Assembly: GCA_035947875.1 (NCBI GenBank)
Contig: DASZJQ010000033.1
Span: 1-8,288, forward strand
Direction of reading: 5' to 3'
Length of the DNA: 8,288 bases
Source: Bog-473 sp035947875
Lineage (GTDB): Bacteria > Actinomycetota > Acidimicrobiia > Acidimicrobiales > RAAP-2
Numbering within the stretch: position 1 is the stretch's first letter; each line of letters begins with the position of its first letter. Made by a program: the position numbers and the translations under genes. The notes beneath the pieces were generated by a model that searched no databases, was not told where the DNA came from, and saw only the letters and a program-made list of their open reading frames with translations. Shown piece by piece: positions 1 to 5,393 of this stretch.

Positions 1-684
1 TTCAGCTCGTCCGAGGCGCTCGGCATGGGCATGTCGATCTCCGGTAAGGGCAGCGCGCCGGAGACGGCTTCGTTCACCCTGGGGCCCGACGTCAAGGTGC
101 TCACCGAGGACGGCAGCGGCGAAGTGGCGGCCGGCTCCGACGAGATCGGGATCCTGGCGCTGGGGGGCCGCAACCCCCTCGGCTACTACAAAGATACGGA
201 GAAGTCCGACCGTACCTTCAAGACCATCGACGGCGTGCGCTACTCCATCCCCGGCGACTTCGCACAGGTCCGGGCCGACGGGTCCATCCACCTGCTCGGG
301 CGCGGCTCGGTCTGCATCAACTCGGGCGGCGAGAAGATCTTCCCCGAGGAGGTCGAGGAGTCGCTCAAGACGCACGACGCCGTGCGCGACGCCGTCGTGG
401 TCGGGATCCCGCACGAGATCTTCGGCGAGCAGGTCGTGGCGGTGGTCGAGCTCGACCCCGACGTCCCGGCCCCGACCGAAACCGAGCTCATCGACCACGT
501 CAAGGCCCGTCTGGCTTCCTACAAGGCGCCTCGTCGCGTGCGCTTCGTCGACACCATCGGCCGGGCCCCGAACGGCAAGGTCGACTACAAGCGCCACCGC
601 GACGAGTCGATCGCCGAGCTCGGAGCGGGTGCTGATGCAGGAGCGGATTCAGGTGCCGGAGCAGGAGCAGGAGCAGTCACCTAG
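1..684 (+). CDS. Acyl-CoA synthetase (AMP-forming), C-terminal part, 5' end cut by window
   Basis: The frame is open from base 1, giving 227 residues of an ANL-superfamily acyl-CoA ligase, which activates a carboxylic acid to acyl-AMP and then to the CoA thioester. The fragment begins at the SSE segment of motif A5. It continues through the GYYKD segment, the IPGD segment with the ATP-ribose Asp, the LGRGS hinge, SGGEKIFPEEVE, and the C-terminal catalytic Lys in APNGK (codon 577-579). It aligns throughout with the C-terminal third of the complete ligase at 5394-7019, so both belong to one subfamily. From memory this most resembles actinobacterial FadD19/FadD17-type (steroid or long-chain) ligases; the substrate is inferred. 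The last 20 or so residues are an Ala/Gly-rich tail encoded by a GGAGCA microrepeat, probably disordered. The N-terminal domain with the P-loop lies outside the window. Confidence 0.9.
   Translation, partial: FSSSEALGMGMSISGKGSAPETASFTLGPDVKVLTEDGSGEVAAGSDEIGILALGGRNPLGYYKDTEKSDRTFKTIDGVRYSIPGDFAQVRADGSIHLLGRGSVCINSGGEKIFPEEVEESLKTHDAVRDAVVVGIPHEIFGEQVVAVVELDPDVPAPTETELIDHVKARLASYKAPRRVRFVDTIGRAPNGKVDYKRHRDESIAELGAGADAGADSGAGAGAGAVT
658..675 (+). repeat. GGAGCA hexanucleotide microrepeat
   Basis: Three perfect GGAGCA units run head to tail, with degenerate GGAGC copies upstream near 621 and 640. In the ligase frame they encode Ala-Gly repeats in the C-terminal tail. The repeat also supplies AGGAG cores (the last at 669-673), 15 bases before the proposed GTG start at 689, so it may act as a weak ribosome-binding region for the next gene. 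Length changes in multiples of six would keep the ligase in frame. Confidence 0.6.
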
Positions 685-688
685 CTCC

Positions 689-1336
689 GTGTACACCGCC
701 CCGGTCGACGCCACCCTCGGTGAGGCGGAGTGGCGCCCCTTCGTCGAAGCCAACCCCTTCGGTCATCTGGTCGCCCCCGGTTGCGCCCGCGACGTGCCCG
801 TTGTCGTTCCCACGCAATTCGTGCTCGACGGGGACACGGTGTGGCTGCACCTGGTGCGGGCGAATCCGGTCTTCGCGGCCCTGGCCGAGAACCCACGGGT
901 CGTCTTGAGCGTGGCGGCGGACTGGGCCTTCATCCCATCGGCGTGGAAAGCGGTCGATGGTGAGGATCCCCTCCTGGGCATCCCCACCACCTACTACGGC
1001 GCGGTGCAGATGATCGGCGACGCCACCGTCTTGAGTGAGCGGGAGTCGCCGGGCGTCGTGGCGGCCGTCCTACGCCGCCAGCTCGAGACCTTCCAATCCG
1101 GCGTCGCGGTAGCCGACCCGGCCCAGGCGCACCAGAACAAACTCCGGGCCATTTTGGGTATCAGTATCGCCATCGACAAGGTGTTGGCCAAGTTCAAGTT
1201 CGGCGGCAACGTCGATACCGCCCATCGTCTGGCCGTCGTCGATCACCTGCTGAGCCGCCAGGCTCCTGGCGATGCCGCCGCAGCTGGGCACGTACGGCGG
1301 CGGCTCCAGGCCGACGGGCAAGAGATCGAGGCCTGA
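689..1336 (+). CDS. PaiB-like FMN-binding (split-barrel) protein
   Basis: This 215-residue protein resembles the PaiB family, FMN-binding split-barrel proteins related to pyridoxamine-phosphate oxidases and often labelled negative transcriptional regulators after Bacillus PaiB. Visible family features are the N-terminal YTAP, then ANPFGHLVA, the LHLVRANP segment, a SAWKA/TTYYGAVQM stretch where the family has SPSWY and TWNY, and the C-terminal LRAILGISIAIDKVLAKFKF corresponding to the conserved GI..EI...EGKFKLSQN region. The frame is open back to an ATG at 629, but that would add 20 Gln/Glu-rich residues read from the upstream microrepeat and overlap the ligase gene by 56 bases. The GTG at 689 gives the family-typical start M-Y-x-x-P, four bases after the ligase stop. 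Co-transcription with the ligase is likely. Whether it is a regulator or a flavin/F420-type oxidoreductase cannot be decided here. Confidence 0.82.
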   Translation: MYTAPVDATLGEAEWRPFVEANPFGHLVAPGCARDVPVVVPTQFVLDGDTVWLHLVRANPVFAALAENPRVVLSVAADWAFIPSAWKAVDGEDPLLGIPTTYYGAVQMIGDATVLSERESPGVVAAVLRRQLETFQSGVAVADPAQAHQNKLRAILGISIAIDKVLAKFKFGGNVDTAHRLAVVDHLLSRQAPGDAAAAGHVRRRLQADGQEIEA

Positions 1337-1388
1337 CCGCGAGGCCTGCGGCGTGAAGTGACGGACGGCCAAGCTACCGGCGCCAGCC

Positions 1389-1979
1389 TTACGACGCGGG
1401 GCGGTATGTGCAGACCTGTACCCCGGTGCCGGCCGTGACGGCGTTGACGAGCTGCATGGGCCGGGCCGCGCCGTCCTCCGGGAAGAGCCGCTTGCCGCCA
1501 CCGAGCAGGATCGGTTCGATCAGCAGGGTGAGCTCGTCGACCAATCCCTGGGAGAGCAGGGTTTTCACCAGGGTGCCGCTGCCCCAGATCAACAAGTCGC
1601 CACCGTCCTGGCCGCGTAGCTCGGCGATGTCGGCGACGGCGTTCTCGGGCGACAGCAAGGTCGTGTTGTTCCAAGTCAGGTCGTCCTGCGTCAGCGTCCG
1701 TGACGCCACGTATTTCTTGATCGCATTCATCTGGTCGGCGTAGGGGTCGCCGGCCCGTTCCGGCCACGCCGCCGCCATCCCCTGCCACGTGCGCCGGCCG
1801 AAGAGCAGGGCCTCGGCTGAGCTCATCCCCTCGCTGACCGCCGACCCCATGATCTCGGGGTCGAAGTACGGCATCGACCAACCACCATGGGCGAAACCCC
1901 CGTCGGTGTCCTCCTCGGCGCCGCCCGGTGCCTGCACCACGCCGTCCAGGCTCATGAACTGGTTGACCACCACTCGCAT
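1389..1979 (-). CDS. Dihydrofolate reductase-family protein (RibD C-terminal domain)
   Basis: The 196-residue product has the RibD_C/DHFR fold. It starts MRVVVNQFMSLDGVVQAPGG, the usual first strand and substrate-side loop of the YyaP/YwjB-like group. FGRRTWQGMA follows near residue 60 and LLIWGSGTLVKTLL near 130, the latter being the Gly-rich NAD(P)H-binding turn. The C-terminal region is DELTLLIEPILLGGGKRLF. The length matches stand-alone members. These proteins are presumed NADPH-dependent reductases, but the substrate is usually unknown, and this is not evidence for a true folate enzyme. The start is well supported: GGAGGAG (plus-strand 1986-1992) lies 6 bases before the ATG. It converges on the PaiB-like gene with a 52-base gap that holds only a 4-bp stem (1337-1351) and no T tract. 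Confidence 0.9.
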   Translation of the reverse strand: MRVVVNQFMSLDGVVQAPGGAEEDTDGGFAHGGWSMPYFDPEIMGSAVSEGMSSAEALLFGRRTWQGMAAAWPERAGDPYADQMNAIKKYVASRTLTQDDLTWNNTTLLSPENAVADIAELRGQDGGDLLIWGSGTLVKTLLSQGLVDELTLLIEPILLGGGKRLFPEDGAARPMQLVNAVTAGTGVQVCTYRPAS

Positions 1980-2275
1980 CGCTCTCTCCTCCGTCTCGGG
2001 CTCTGATCGTTAGACGGGACCAGCCTCGCGAATTCATCGGGGCTTCTGCCTGGCGAGCTTCGCCCCCGTGCTGCGGCGTGTCCGAGGAAGCCAGGCTCGG
2101 GCAAGCGCCGACACCTTGACCCCGCACACCTTGCCCGCCACGGGACTAGTGCCGCGATCGGCAACGTTCGCCCGGTCCCGGTGGAGTACGAACCGCTCCC
2201 GGGCCGTCGGTCGGCTCGGCCTTCCCGCTCCTTCATCGAGCCCAATCCCGTGGGTGCAGATCGAACGTTAAGCGC
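1980..2275. other. Intergenic region between divergent genes, no recognised gene
   Basis: About 300 bases separate the divergent DHFR-family and acetyltransferase genes. Open frames on both strands cross it, but their products are Arg/Ser/Pro-rich and match no family I know. It must hold the promoters of both flanking genes, but I see no convincing -35/-10 pair. The only definite elements are the two Shine-Dalgarno sequences at its edges, 1986-1992 (-) and 2276-2281 (+). GCCTGGC near 2047 and GCCAGGC near 2090 could pair, but the loop is long and I give it no function. Confidence 0.5.
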
Positions 2276-2281
2276 AGGAGG
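2276..2281 (+). promoter_or_regulatory. Perfect Shine-Dalgarno AGGAGG deciding the GTG 2288 start
   Basis: AGGAGG ends 6 bases before GTG 2288, an ideal spacing, and this is the strongest plus-strand ribosome-binding site in the window. It favours the long form of the acetyltransferase over the internal GTG/ATG at 2402/2405, which has only GAAGG a few bases upstream. Confidence 0.6.
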
Positions 2282-2287
2282 TCGAAG

Positions 2288-3028
2288 GTGGGCATACCGA
2301 GCTCTGAAGGGCCCGGGTGCGACATCGCTCCCGACGTCACTGGGTGGGTACACGTCTTCGTGTATGCGTCTGGGGAACCGACGGTCGGCAATGATCGAAG
2401 GGTGATGATCGAAACTCGCCGGGCCGACTCGGACGACCTCAGGCCAGCCAGTGAAGTTCTTGGCGAAGCGTTCGCCGACTACCCCTGGACGAGGTGGACG
2501 GTTGACCCTGACGATCACCAGGCGCGAATCACTCGACTCCAATTTCTGGCTCTTGAGAACCTGGGCATGGCTTTCGGCGAGGTGTGGCTGAGCAGTCTCG
2601 ACAGCAGGGTCCAGTCAGTCGCAGTGTGGATGGACAGCGCCGTTCGGGTCCCCTCGTCGGTTCATCACGCCATGGATGCTGCTGTTGCGCACCTGGAAGG
2701 GTCCCGCCACGATGCGTCGCTCGCAGCAGCGCGAGAGATCGAGAGTTGGCGGCCGATCCAACGCCACTTCACTCTCGCCGTCCTCGGCACTGCGCCGGCG
2801 AGGCAACGAGAGGGCCTGGGCGGTCGGACGTTGGTGCCGGGCCTGGCCGCTGCCGACCGAGAAGGTGCCGGGTCATTCCTCGAGACGTCGTCGGTGTCGA
2901 ACCTCGCCTTCTATTCGACCTTCGGCTTCGAGGTAATCGGCCACAGGCGTCTTCGGGGCGGTGGCCCTGATGTCTGGGCGATGTTCCGCAAGCCCTTGCC
3001 CGACAGCGGCAGGTCTCCTGCCGCCTAA
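2288..3028 (+). CDS. GNAT-family N-acetyltransferase
   Basis: The product (246 residues from GTG 2288) carries a GNAT acetyltransferase domain, which transfers an acetyl group from acetyl-CoA to an amine. The domain proper begins at MIETRRADSDDLRPASEVLGE. The acetyl-CoA-binding motif A is FTLAVLGTAPARQREGLGGR, with the Q-x-x-G-L-G turn. Motif B is SNLAFYSTFGFEVIGHRRL, ending in WAMFRKP. The substrate is unknown. The start is ambiguous. GTG 2288 has a perfect Shine-Dalgarno but adds 39 residues with no GNAT homology that I recognise. ATG 2405 gives a 207-residue protein beginning where the family usually begins. Hand counts of sampled codons give about 64-70% G/C at third positions, against about 86% in the PaiB-like and ligase genes, suggesting different ancestry or relaxed selection. 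It is transcribed alone, with opposite-strand genes on both sides. Confidence 0.85.
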   Translation: MGIPSSEGPGCDIAPDVTGWVHVFVYASGEPTVGNDRRVMIETRRADSDDLRPASEVLGEAFADYPWTRWTVDPDDHQARITRLQFLALENLGMAFGEVWLSSLDSRVQSVAVWMDSAVRVPSSVHHAMDAAVAHLEGSRHDASLAAAREIESWRPIQRHFTLAVLGTAPARQREGLGGRTLVPGLAAADREGAGSFLETSSVSNLAFYSTFGFEVIGHRRLRGGGPDVWAMFRKPLPDSGRSPAA

Positions 3029-3064
3029 CCGAACATCCGCCCAGCGCCAGCGACGAACGCCCCG

Positions 3065-3081
3065 GCCGATCCGGGATCGGC
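3065..3081 (+). terminator. Hairpin after acetyltransferase gene, possible terminator
   Basis: GCCGATC and GATCGGC form a perfect 7-bp stem around a CGG loop, 37 bases after the acetyltransferase stop and between convergent genes. No T run follows directly; a short CTTTTCT lies about 20 bases downstream on the plus strand. It could be a terminator without a U-tract, as is common in high-GC actinomycetes, but position is the main support. Confidence 0.35.
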
Positions 3082-3159
3082 GCAAGAATTGGCGATCTAC
3101 TTTTCTTGGCTACTCGATGGGTGACCGTCAATACAGCGCAAACGTCTCCGGTCGCGGCA

Positions 3160-3639
3160 CTAGGTCCCGGAGCCCCCGATACTGCCGGAGCCTTCGACGA
3201 CGTGGGCCAAGCTGGCCAACGTCGCGGCCATCTCCCCCTTGGCATGTGCCCCGTCATGCACACCCACGGACCGGCCCAATGCCCGCATCCAGCGCTTGCG
3301 GTGGTCGCTCCACGACTCGGTGACCTGACAGCCGCCCTCGATGTCCTTGAACTCGTACCGCCAGTTGGCGATGGCCGCCGGGCCCATCGAGATGGCGATC
3401 TCGAAGACTTTTCCCGGCGCGCATTCGACCACCGTGGCCGTGGTCTTCCACCGGCGGAATCCGTTCTTGTTGGAACCCGAGAAGATGGCTCCGGGTGCCG
3501 GCCCCGTGGCGCCCTTGATCCACTTGCCACCGACATTCTCCGGCGAGAATTCGCCCATGCGCGGAAGGTCGGAGACCAGCTCCCACACCGTCTTGGCCGG
3601 CGCGGCGATGTCACGGGTCTCGGCCACTGGATACGTCAT
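3160..3639 (-). CDS. SRPBCC (START/Bet v1-fold) family protein
   Basis: The product is 159 residues with the SRPBCC/polyketide-cyclase-like fold, a small helix-grip barrel that binds hydrophobic ligands. Recognisable parts are VAETRDIAAPAKTVWELVSD (first strand and helix), DLPRMGEFSPENVGGKWI, GAIFSGSNKNGFRRWKTTATVVE, a W-RYEF strand, GGCQVTESWSDHR, and a long C-terminal helix. This matches common actinobacterial SRPBCC proteins of unknown ligand. The frame is open upstream to an ATG at 3750, but those 37 residues are a low-complexity Gly/Ser/Cys/Gln stretch translated from the 21-bp repeat, so I start at MTYPVAE. There is no clear Shine-Dalgarno. Its last codons and stop lie in a 6-bp stem (3146-3151 with 3167-3172). 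It is divergent from the aldolase-fold gene. Confidence 0.85.
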   Translation of the reverse strand: MTYPVAETRDIAAPAKTVWELVSDLPRMGEFSPENVGGKWIKGATGPAPGAIFSGSNKNGFRRWKTTATVVECAPGKVFEIAISMGPAAIANWRYEFKDIEGGCQVTESWSDHRKRWMRALGRSVGVHDGAHAKGEMAATLASLAHVVEGSGSIGGSGT

Positions 3640-3649
3640 GGGCTTGCAC

Positions 3650-3706
3650 GATAGCTGGCCCGAGCAGCCCGAATGGTGGCCCGAGCAGCCCGATAGCTGG
3701 CCCGAT
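3650..3706. repeat. 21-bp tandem repeat, 2.7 copies, in divergent intergenic region
   Basis: Copies lie at 3650-3670, 3671-3691 and 3692-3706 (partial). The first two share TGGCCCGAGCAGCCC and differ only at their left ends, and the third repeats the left end of the first. The period is two DNA helical turns. The array sits 10 bases upstream of the SRPBCC start and about 90 upstream of the aldolase-fold start. It could be a regulator-binding array or a simple duplication. Confidence 0.75.
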
Positions 3707-3760
3707 CGGCGCCCAGCCTTGACGCATGGGGCCGCCGATGCCAATTTCATGGGTGCACTC

Positions 3761-3776
3761 GGCGACAGGTGTCGCC
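3761..3776. promoter_or_regulatory. Perfect inverted repeat GGCGACA-GG-TGTCGCC, possible operator
   Basis: Two perfect 7-base arms flank a 2-base centre, 18 bases upstream of the ATG of the aldolase-fold gene. The form and position suit a dimeric repressor site; in RNA it would be a hairpin with an unfavourably tight 2-base loop, so DNA recognition is more likely. It is non-coding only if the aldolase-fold gene starts at 3795 as chosen here. No family of regulator is recognised from the sequence. Confidence 0.45.
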
Positions 3777-3794
3777 ATCACGATCGGGGTCTCC

Positions 3795-4595
3795 ATGGCC
3801 GTCACTACCGGAAGAACGCTCGCCCAGGGTCAGCAAGACCTGATCTCGCTCAGCCCTCCCGTCTTCGACAACATCGAGGATGAGCGACAGCACCGCAAGC
3901 AACGACTGGCCGGCGCCCTGCGCCTCTTTGGTCGCTTCGGTTTCTCAGAGGGAGTGGCCGGCCACATCACCGCCCGTGACCCCGAACGGCTCGACCACTT
4001 CTGGGTCAACCCGTTCGGGATGAGCTTCCGCCACGTCAAGGTGTCCGACCTGATTCTGGTCAACCACGAGGGCGAGGTGGTCGAGGGGAACCGTCCGGTC
4101 AACCCGGCCGCCTTCGCCATCCACTCGGCTGTTCATGCGGCCCGACCCGACGTCGTGGCGGCGGCACACGCCCATTCCATTTACGGCAAGGCCTGGTCCT
4201 CGCTCGGGCGCCAACTCGACCCGATTACTCAAGATGCCTGTGTCTTCTTCGAGGACCACACCGTCTGTAGCGAGGGCGGTGGGGCCATCGTGCTCGAAGA
4301 GGCGGCCGCCAAGGCGCTGGCCGCCAGCCTGGGTCCGCACAAGGCCACCATCCATCGCAACCACGGCCTGTTCACCGTGGGACAGACCGTCGACGAGGCG
4401 GCCTGGTGGTTCATCACCATGGAGCGCTCCTGCCAGGCGCAACTCCTGGCCGAAGCGGCCGGTACGCCTCTCCTGATCGACGACGAGGGAGCGCGCTACA
4501 CCCGTGACCGCACCGGGTACCCGATGGCCGGGTGGTTCTCCTTCAAGCCATTGTGGGACGAGATCGTGCTCAGCGATCCCGATCTCTTCGGCTGA
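3795..4595 (+). CDS. Class II aldolase/adducin-family protein
   Basis: This 266-residue protein has the class II aldolase fold, whose members use a zinc ion for aldol cleavage, epimerisation or decarboxylation. The metal site is visible: HAHS (the HxH pair) after AARPDVVAAA near residue 115, and the third His in IHRNHGLFTVG. At the position of the catalytic Glu of fuculose-phosphate aldolase the sequence reads NPAAFAIH, with Ala. This is the adducin-like variant, so classical aldolase chemistry is doubtful while metal binding seems kept. GHITARDP and FWVNPFGMSF are also typical of this group. Upstream ATGs at 3726 and 3738 are in frame, but 3795 gives the usual length and leaves the inverted repeat at 3761-3776 outside the gene. 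The Shine-Dalgarno is weak (GGGG at 3786-3789). A 33-base gap to the next gene suggests co-transcription. The substrate cannot be told. Confidence 0.87.
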   Translation: MAVTTGRTLAQGQQDLISLSPPVFDNIEDERQHRKQRLAGALRLFGRFGFSEGVAGHITARDPERLDHFWVNPFGMSFRHVKVSDLILVNHEGEVVEGNRPVNPAAFAIHSAVHAARPDVVAAAHAHSIYGKAWSSLGRQLDPITQDACVFFEDHTVCSEGGGAIVLEEAAAKALAASLGPHKATIHRNHGLFTVGQTVDEAAWWFITMERSCQAQLLAEAAGTPLLIDDEGARYTRDRTGYPMAGWFSFKPLWDEIVLSDPDLFG

Positions 4596-4628
4596 CGCCG
4601 GCCCGCTGCCCCGTGCCAACCTGGGGCC

Positions 4629-5318
4629 ATGGACCTCAGGGAGCTCCTGCATATCAAGGGCGTCGAAGAAGAGTGTGACCTCCGCTCCACGGTGGGCTTC
4701 ATGGCCCTGCACGGTGGGTCCCAGGACCGGGGCACCGATCAGATAGCCCGCCGGGCCGCCGCGTTGTGCGGCGCGTCCTACTACGCCATCGTCCAGCCCC
4801 CGTGGCTCCGGGTGCACCTCACGTCGCGCCTGCATGACCCGGAGCACTCGACGACCTTCCGCCGATTCCTGGCCCACGTCCGCGTGGCCATCTCGGTGCA
4901 CGGTTTCGGCCGGGACAGCTTCGCCCTGTGGGTCGATCCCGCCCGTGGCCTGGTCATCGACGCGTACGGGCCCGCCGTGCGCGACGGCCAGAAGGACCCG
5001 CTGACCGGCATCATCGTGGGCGGCCTGCATGCCGGGTTGGTGGCCCAGGCCCGCACGCTCCTGAGCGCTCGGTGCCCGGGTTTCCACGTGGCCGACGAGC
5101 GGCTACGGCTCGGCTTCCATCCGAAGAACCCGGTGAACCTCCCGCCGGAGAAGGGCGTGCAGATTGAGCTGCCACCGGGCCTACGGGGCATCGGGGCCTA
5201 CGGGGAGCGCCTGACCCCGGACGAGGCCGCCGTCCCGAGTGGGCTGATCACCGCCCTCGTCGAGCTGGCGAGGGCCGCCGCGCAGACGGGCACGACCACC
5301 GGCTCGGCGCCCACCTGA
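4629..5318 (+). CDS. Poly-gamma-glutamate hydrolase-family protein (PghP-like)
   Basis: The 229-residue product fits the family named after phage PghP, zinc peptidases with a carboxypeptidase-like fold that cut the gamma-glutamyl bonds of poly-gamma-glutamate. The pattern is present in order: FMALHGG (His28), RGTDQIA, YYAI, VHLTS (His63), AISVHGF (His91), then the C-terminal HPKNPVNL and GVQIELPPGLRG with Glu180 as the likely catalytic acid. In the family the first metal motif commonly reads HGG-x-x-E-x-GT; here the acidic position is Asp33 (HGGSQDRGT), a conservative change. There is no signal peptide, so the protein should be cytoplasmic unless exported otherwise. That fits poorly with a capsule-degrading role and leaves the substrate open. 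The start follows the aldolase-fold stop by 33 bases. The C-terminal 15 residues are Thr/Ala-rich. Confidence 0.72.
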   Translation: MDLRELLHIKGVEEECDLRSTVGFMALHGGSQDRGTDQIARRAAALCGASYYAIVQPPWLRVHLTSRLHDPEHSTTFRRFLAHVRVAISVHGFGRDSFALWVDPARGLVIDAYGPAVRDGQKDPLTGIIVGGLHAGLVAQARTLLSARCPGFHVADERLRLGFHPKNPVNLPPEKGVQIELPPGLRGIGAYGERLTPDEAAVPSGLITALVELARAAAQTGTTTGSAPT

Positions 5319-5356
5319 GCCCGACGGCACCAGCCGCAGGCCTGCACCAGACCTGA

Positions 5357-5385
5357 TTGCGACAGGAATAAGAACCTGTTCTAAT
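5357..5385 (+). promoter_or_regulatory. Putative sigma70-type promoter of acyl-CoA synthetase operon
   Basis: TTGCGA (5357-5362, 4 of 6 to the -35 consensus) and TCTAAT (5380-5385, 5 of 6 to the -10 consensus) are separated by 17 bases. Eight bases separate the -10 box from the ATG at 5394, so transcription should begin at or within a base or two of the start codon. No Shine-Dalgarno is present, which agrees with a leaderless mRNA, common in actinomycetes. Confidence 0.6.
5368..5385. promoter_or_regulatory. KstR-like operator palindrome overlapping the -10 box
   Basis: ATAAGAAC-CT-GTTCTAAT is an inverted repeat with 7 of 8 arm positions matching and a 2-base centre. Its core AAGAACCTGTTCTA (5370-5383) closely matches the mycobacterial/rhodococcal KstR motif as I recall it (TNNAACNNGTTNNA), differing only at the first base. 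KstR is a TetR-family repressor of cholesterol catabolism. The site covers the spacer and -10 box, so bound repressor would block RNA polymerase. The regulator itself is not in the window, and other TetR repressors of lipid genes could use a similar palindrome. Confidence 0.65.
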
Positions 5386-5393
5386 CTCGCCCA

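Noticed and set aside
629..688. ATG 629 as the start of the PaiB-like gene
   Set aside because: It would translate the microrepeat as Gln/Glu-rich residues and overlap the ligase by 56 bases. GTG 689 gives the conserved family N-terminus.
1337..1351. CCGC-7-GCGG stem between the convergent PaiB-like and DHFR-family genes as a terminator
   Set aside because: Only four base pairs with a 7-base loop and no T tract on either strand; too weak to call.
3466..3482. GTTC-TTGTTG-GAAC inverted repeat resembling the 5368 operator
   Set aside because: The arms are in the reverse order with a 6-base centre, and it lies inside the SRPBCC coding sequence. It is not the same motif.
3719..3748. TTGACG at 3719-3724 as a -35 box for the aldolase-fold gene
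   Set aside because: The hexamer about 17 bases downstream (CAATTT) matches the -10 consensus poorly, so no promoter can be supported.
3611..3805. Minus-strand 64-codon frame with GPAIGLLGPPFGLLGPAI repeats, possibly a small membrane peptide
   Set aside because: It is another frame of the 21-bp tandem repeat, overlaps the SRPBCC start, and has no ribosome-binding site; the hydrophobic pattern follows from the repeat.
3945..5087. 380-codon minus-strand frame opposite the aldolase-fold and PghP-like genes
   Set aside because: It is an antisense shadow: no family motif, amino-acid bias expected from reversed GC-rich codons, and it spans two convincing plus-strand genes.
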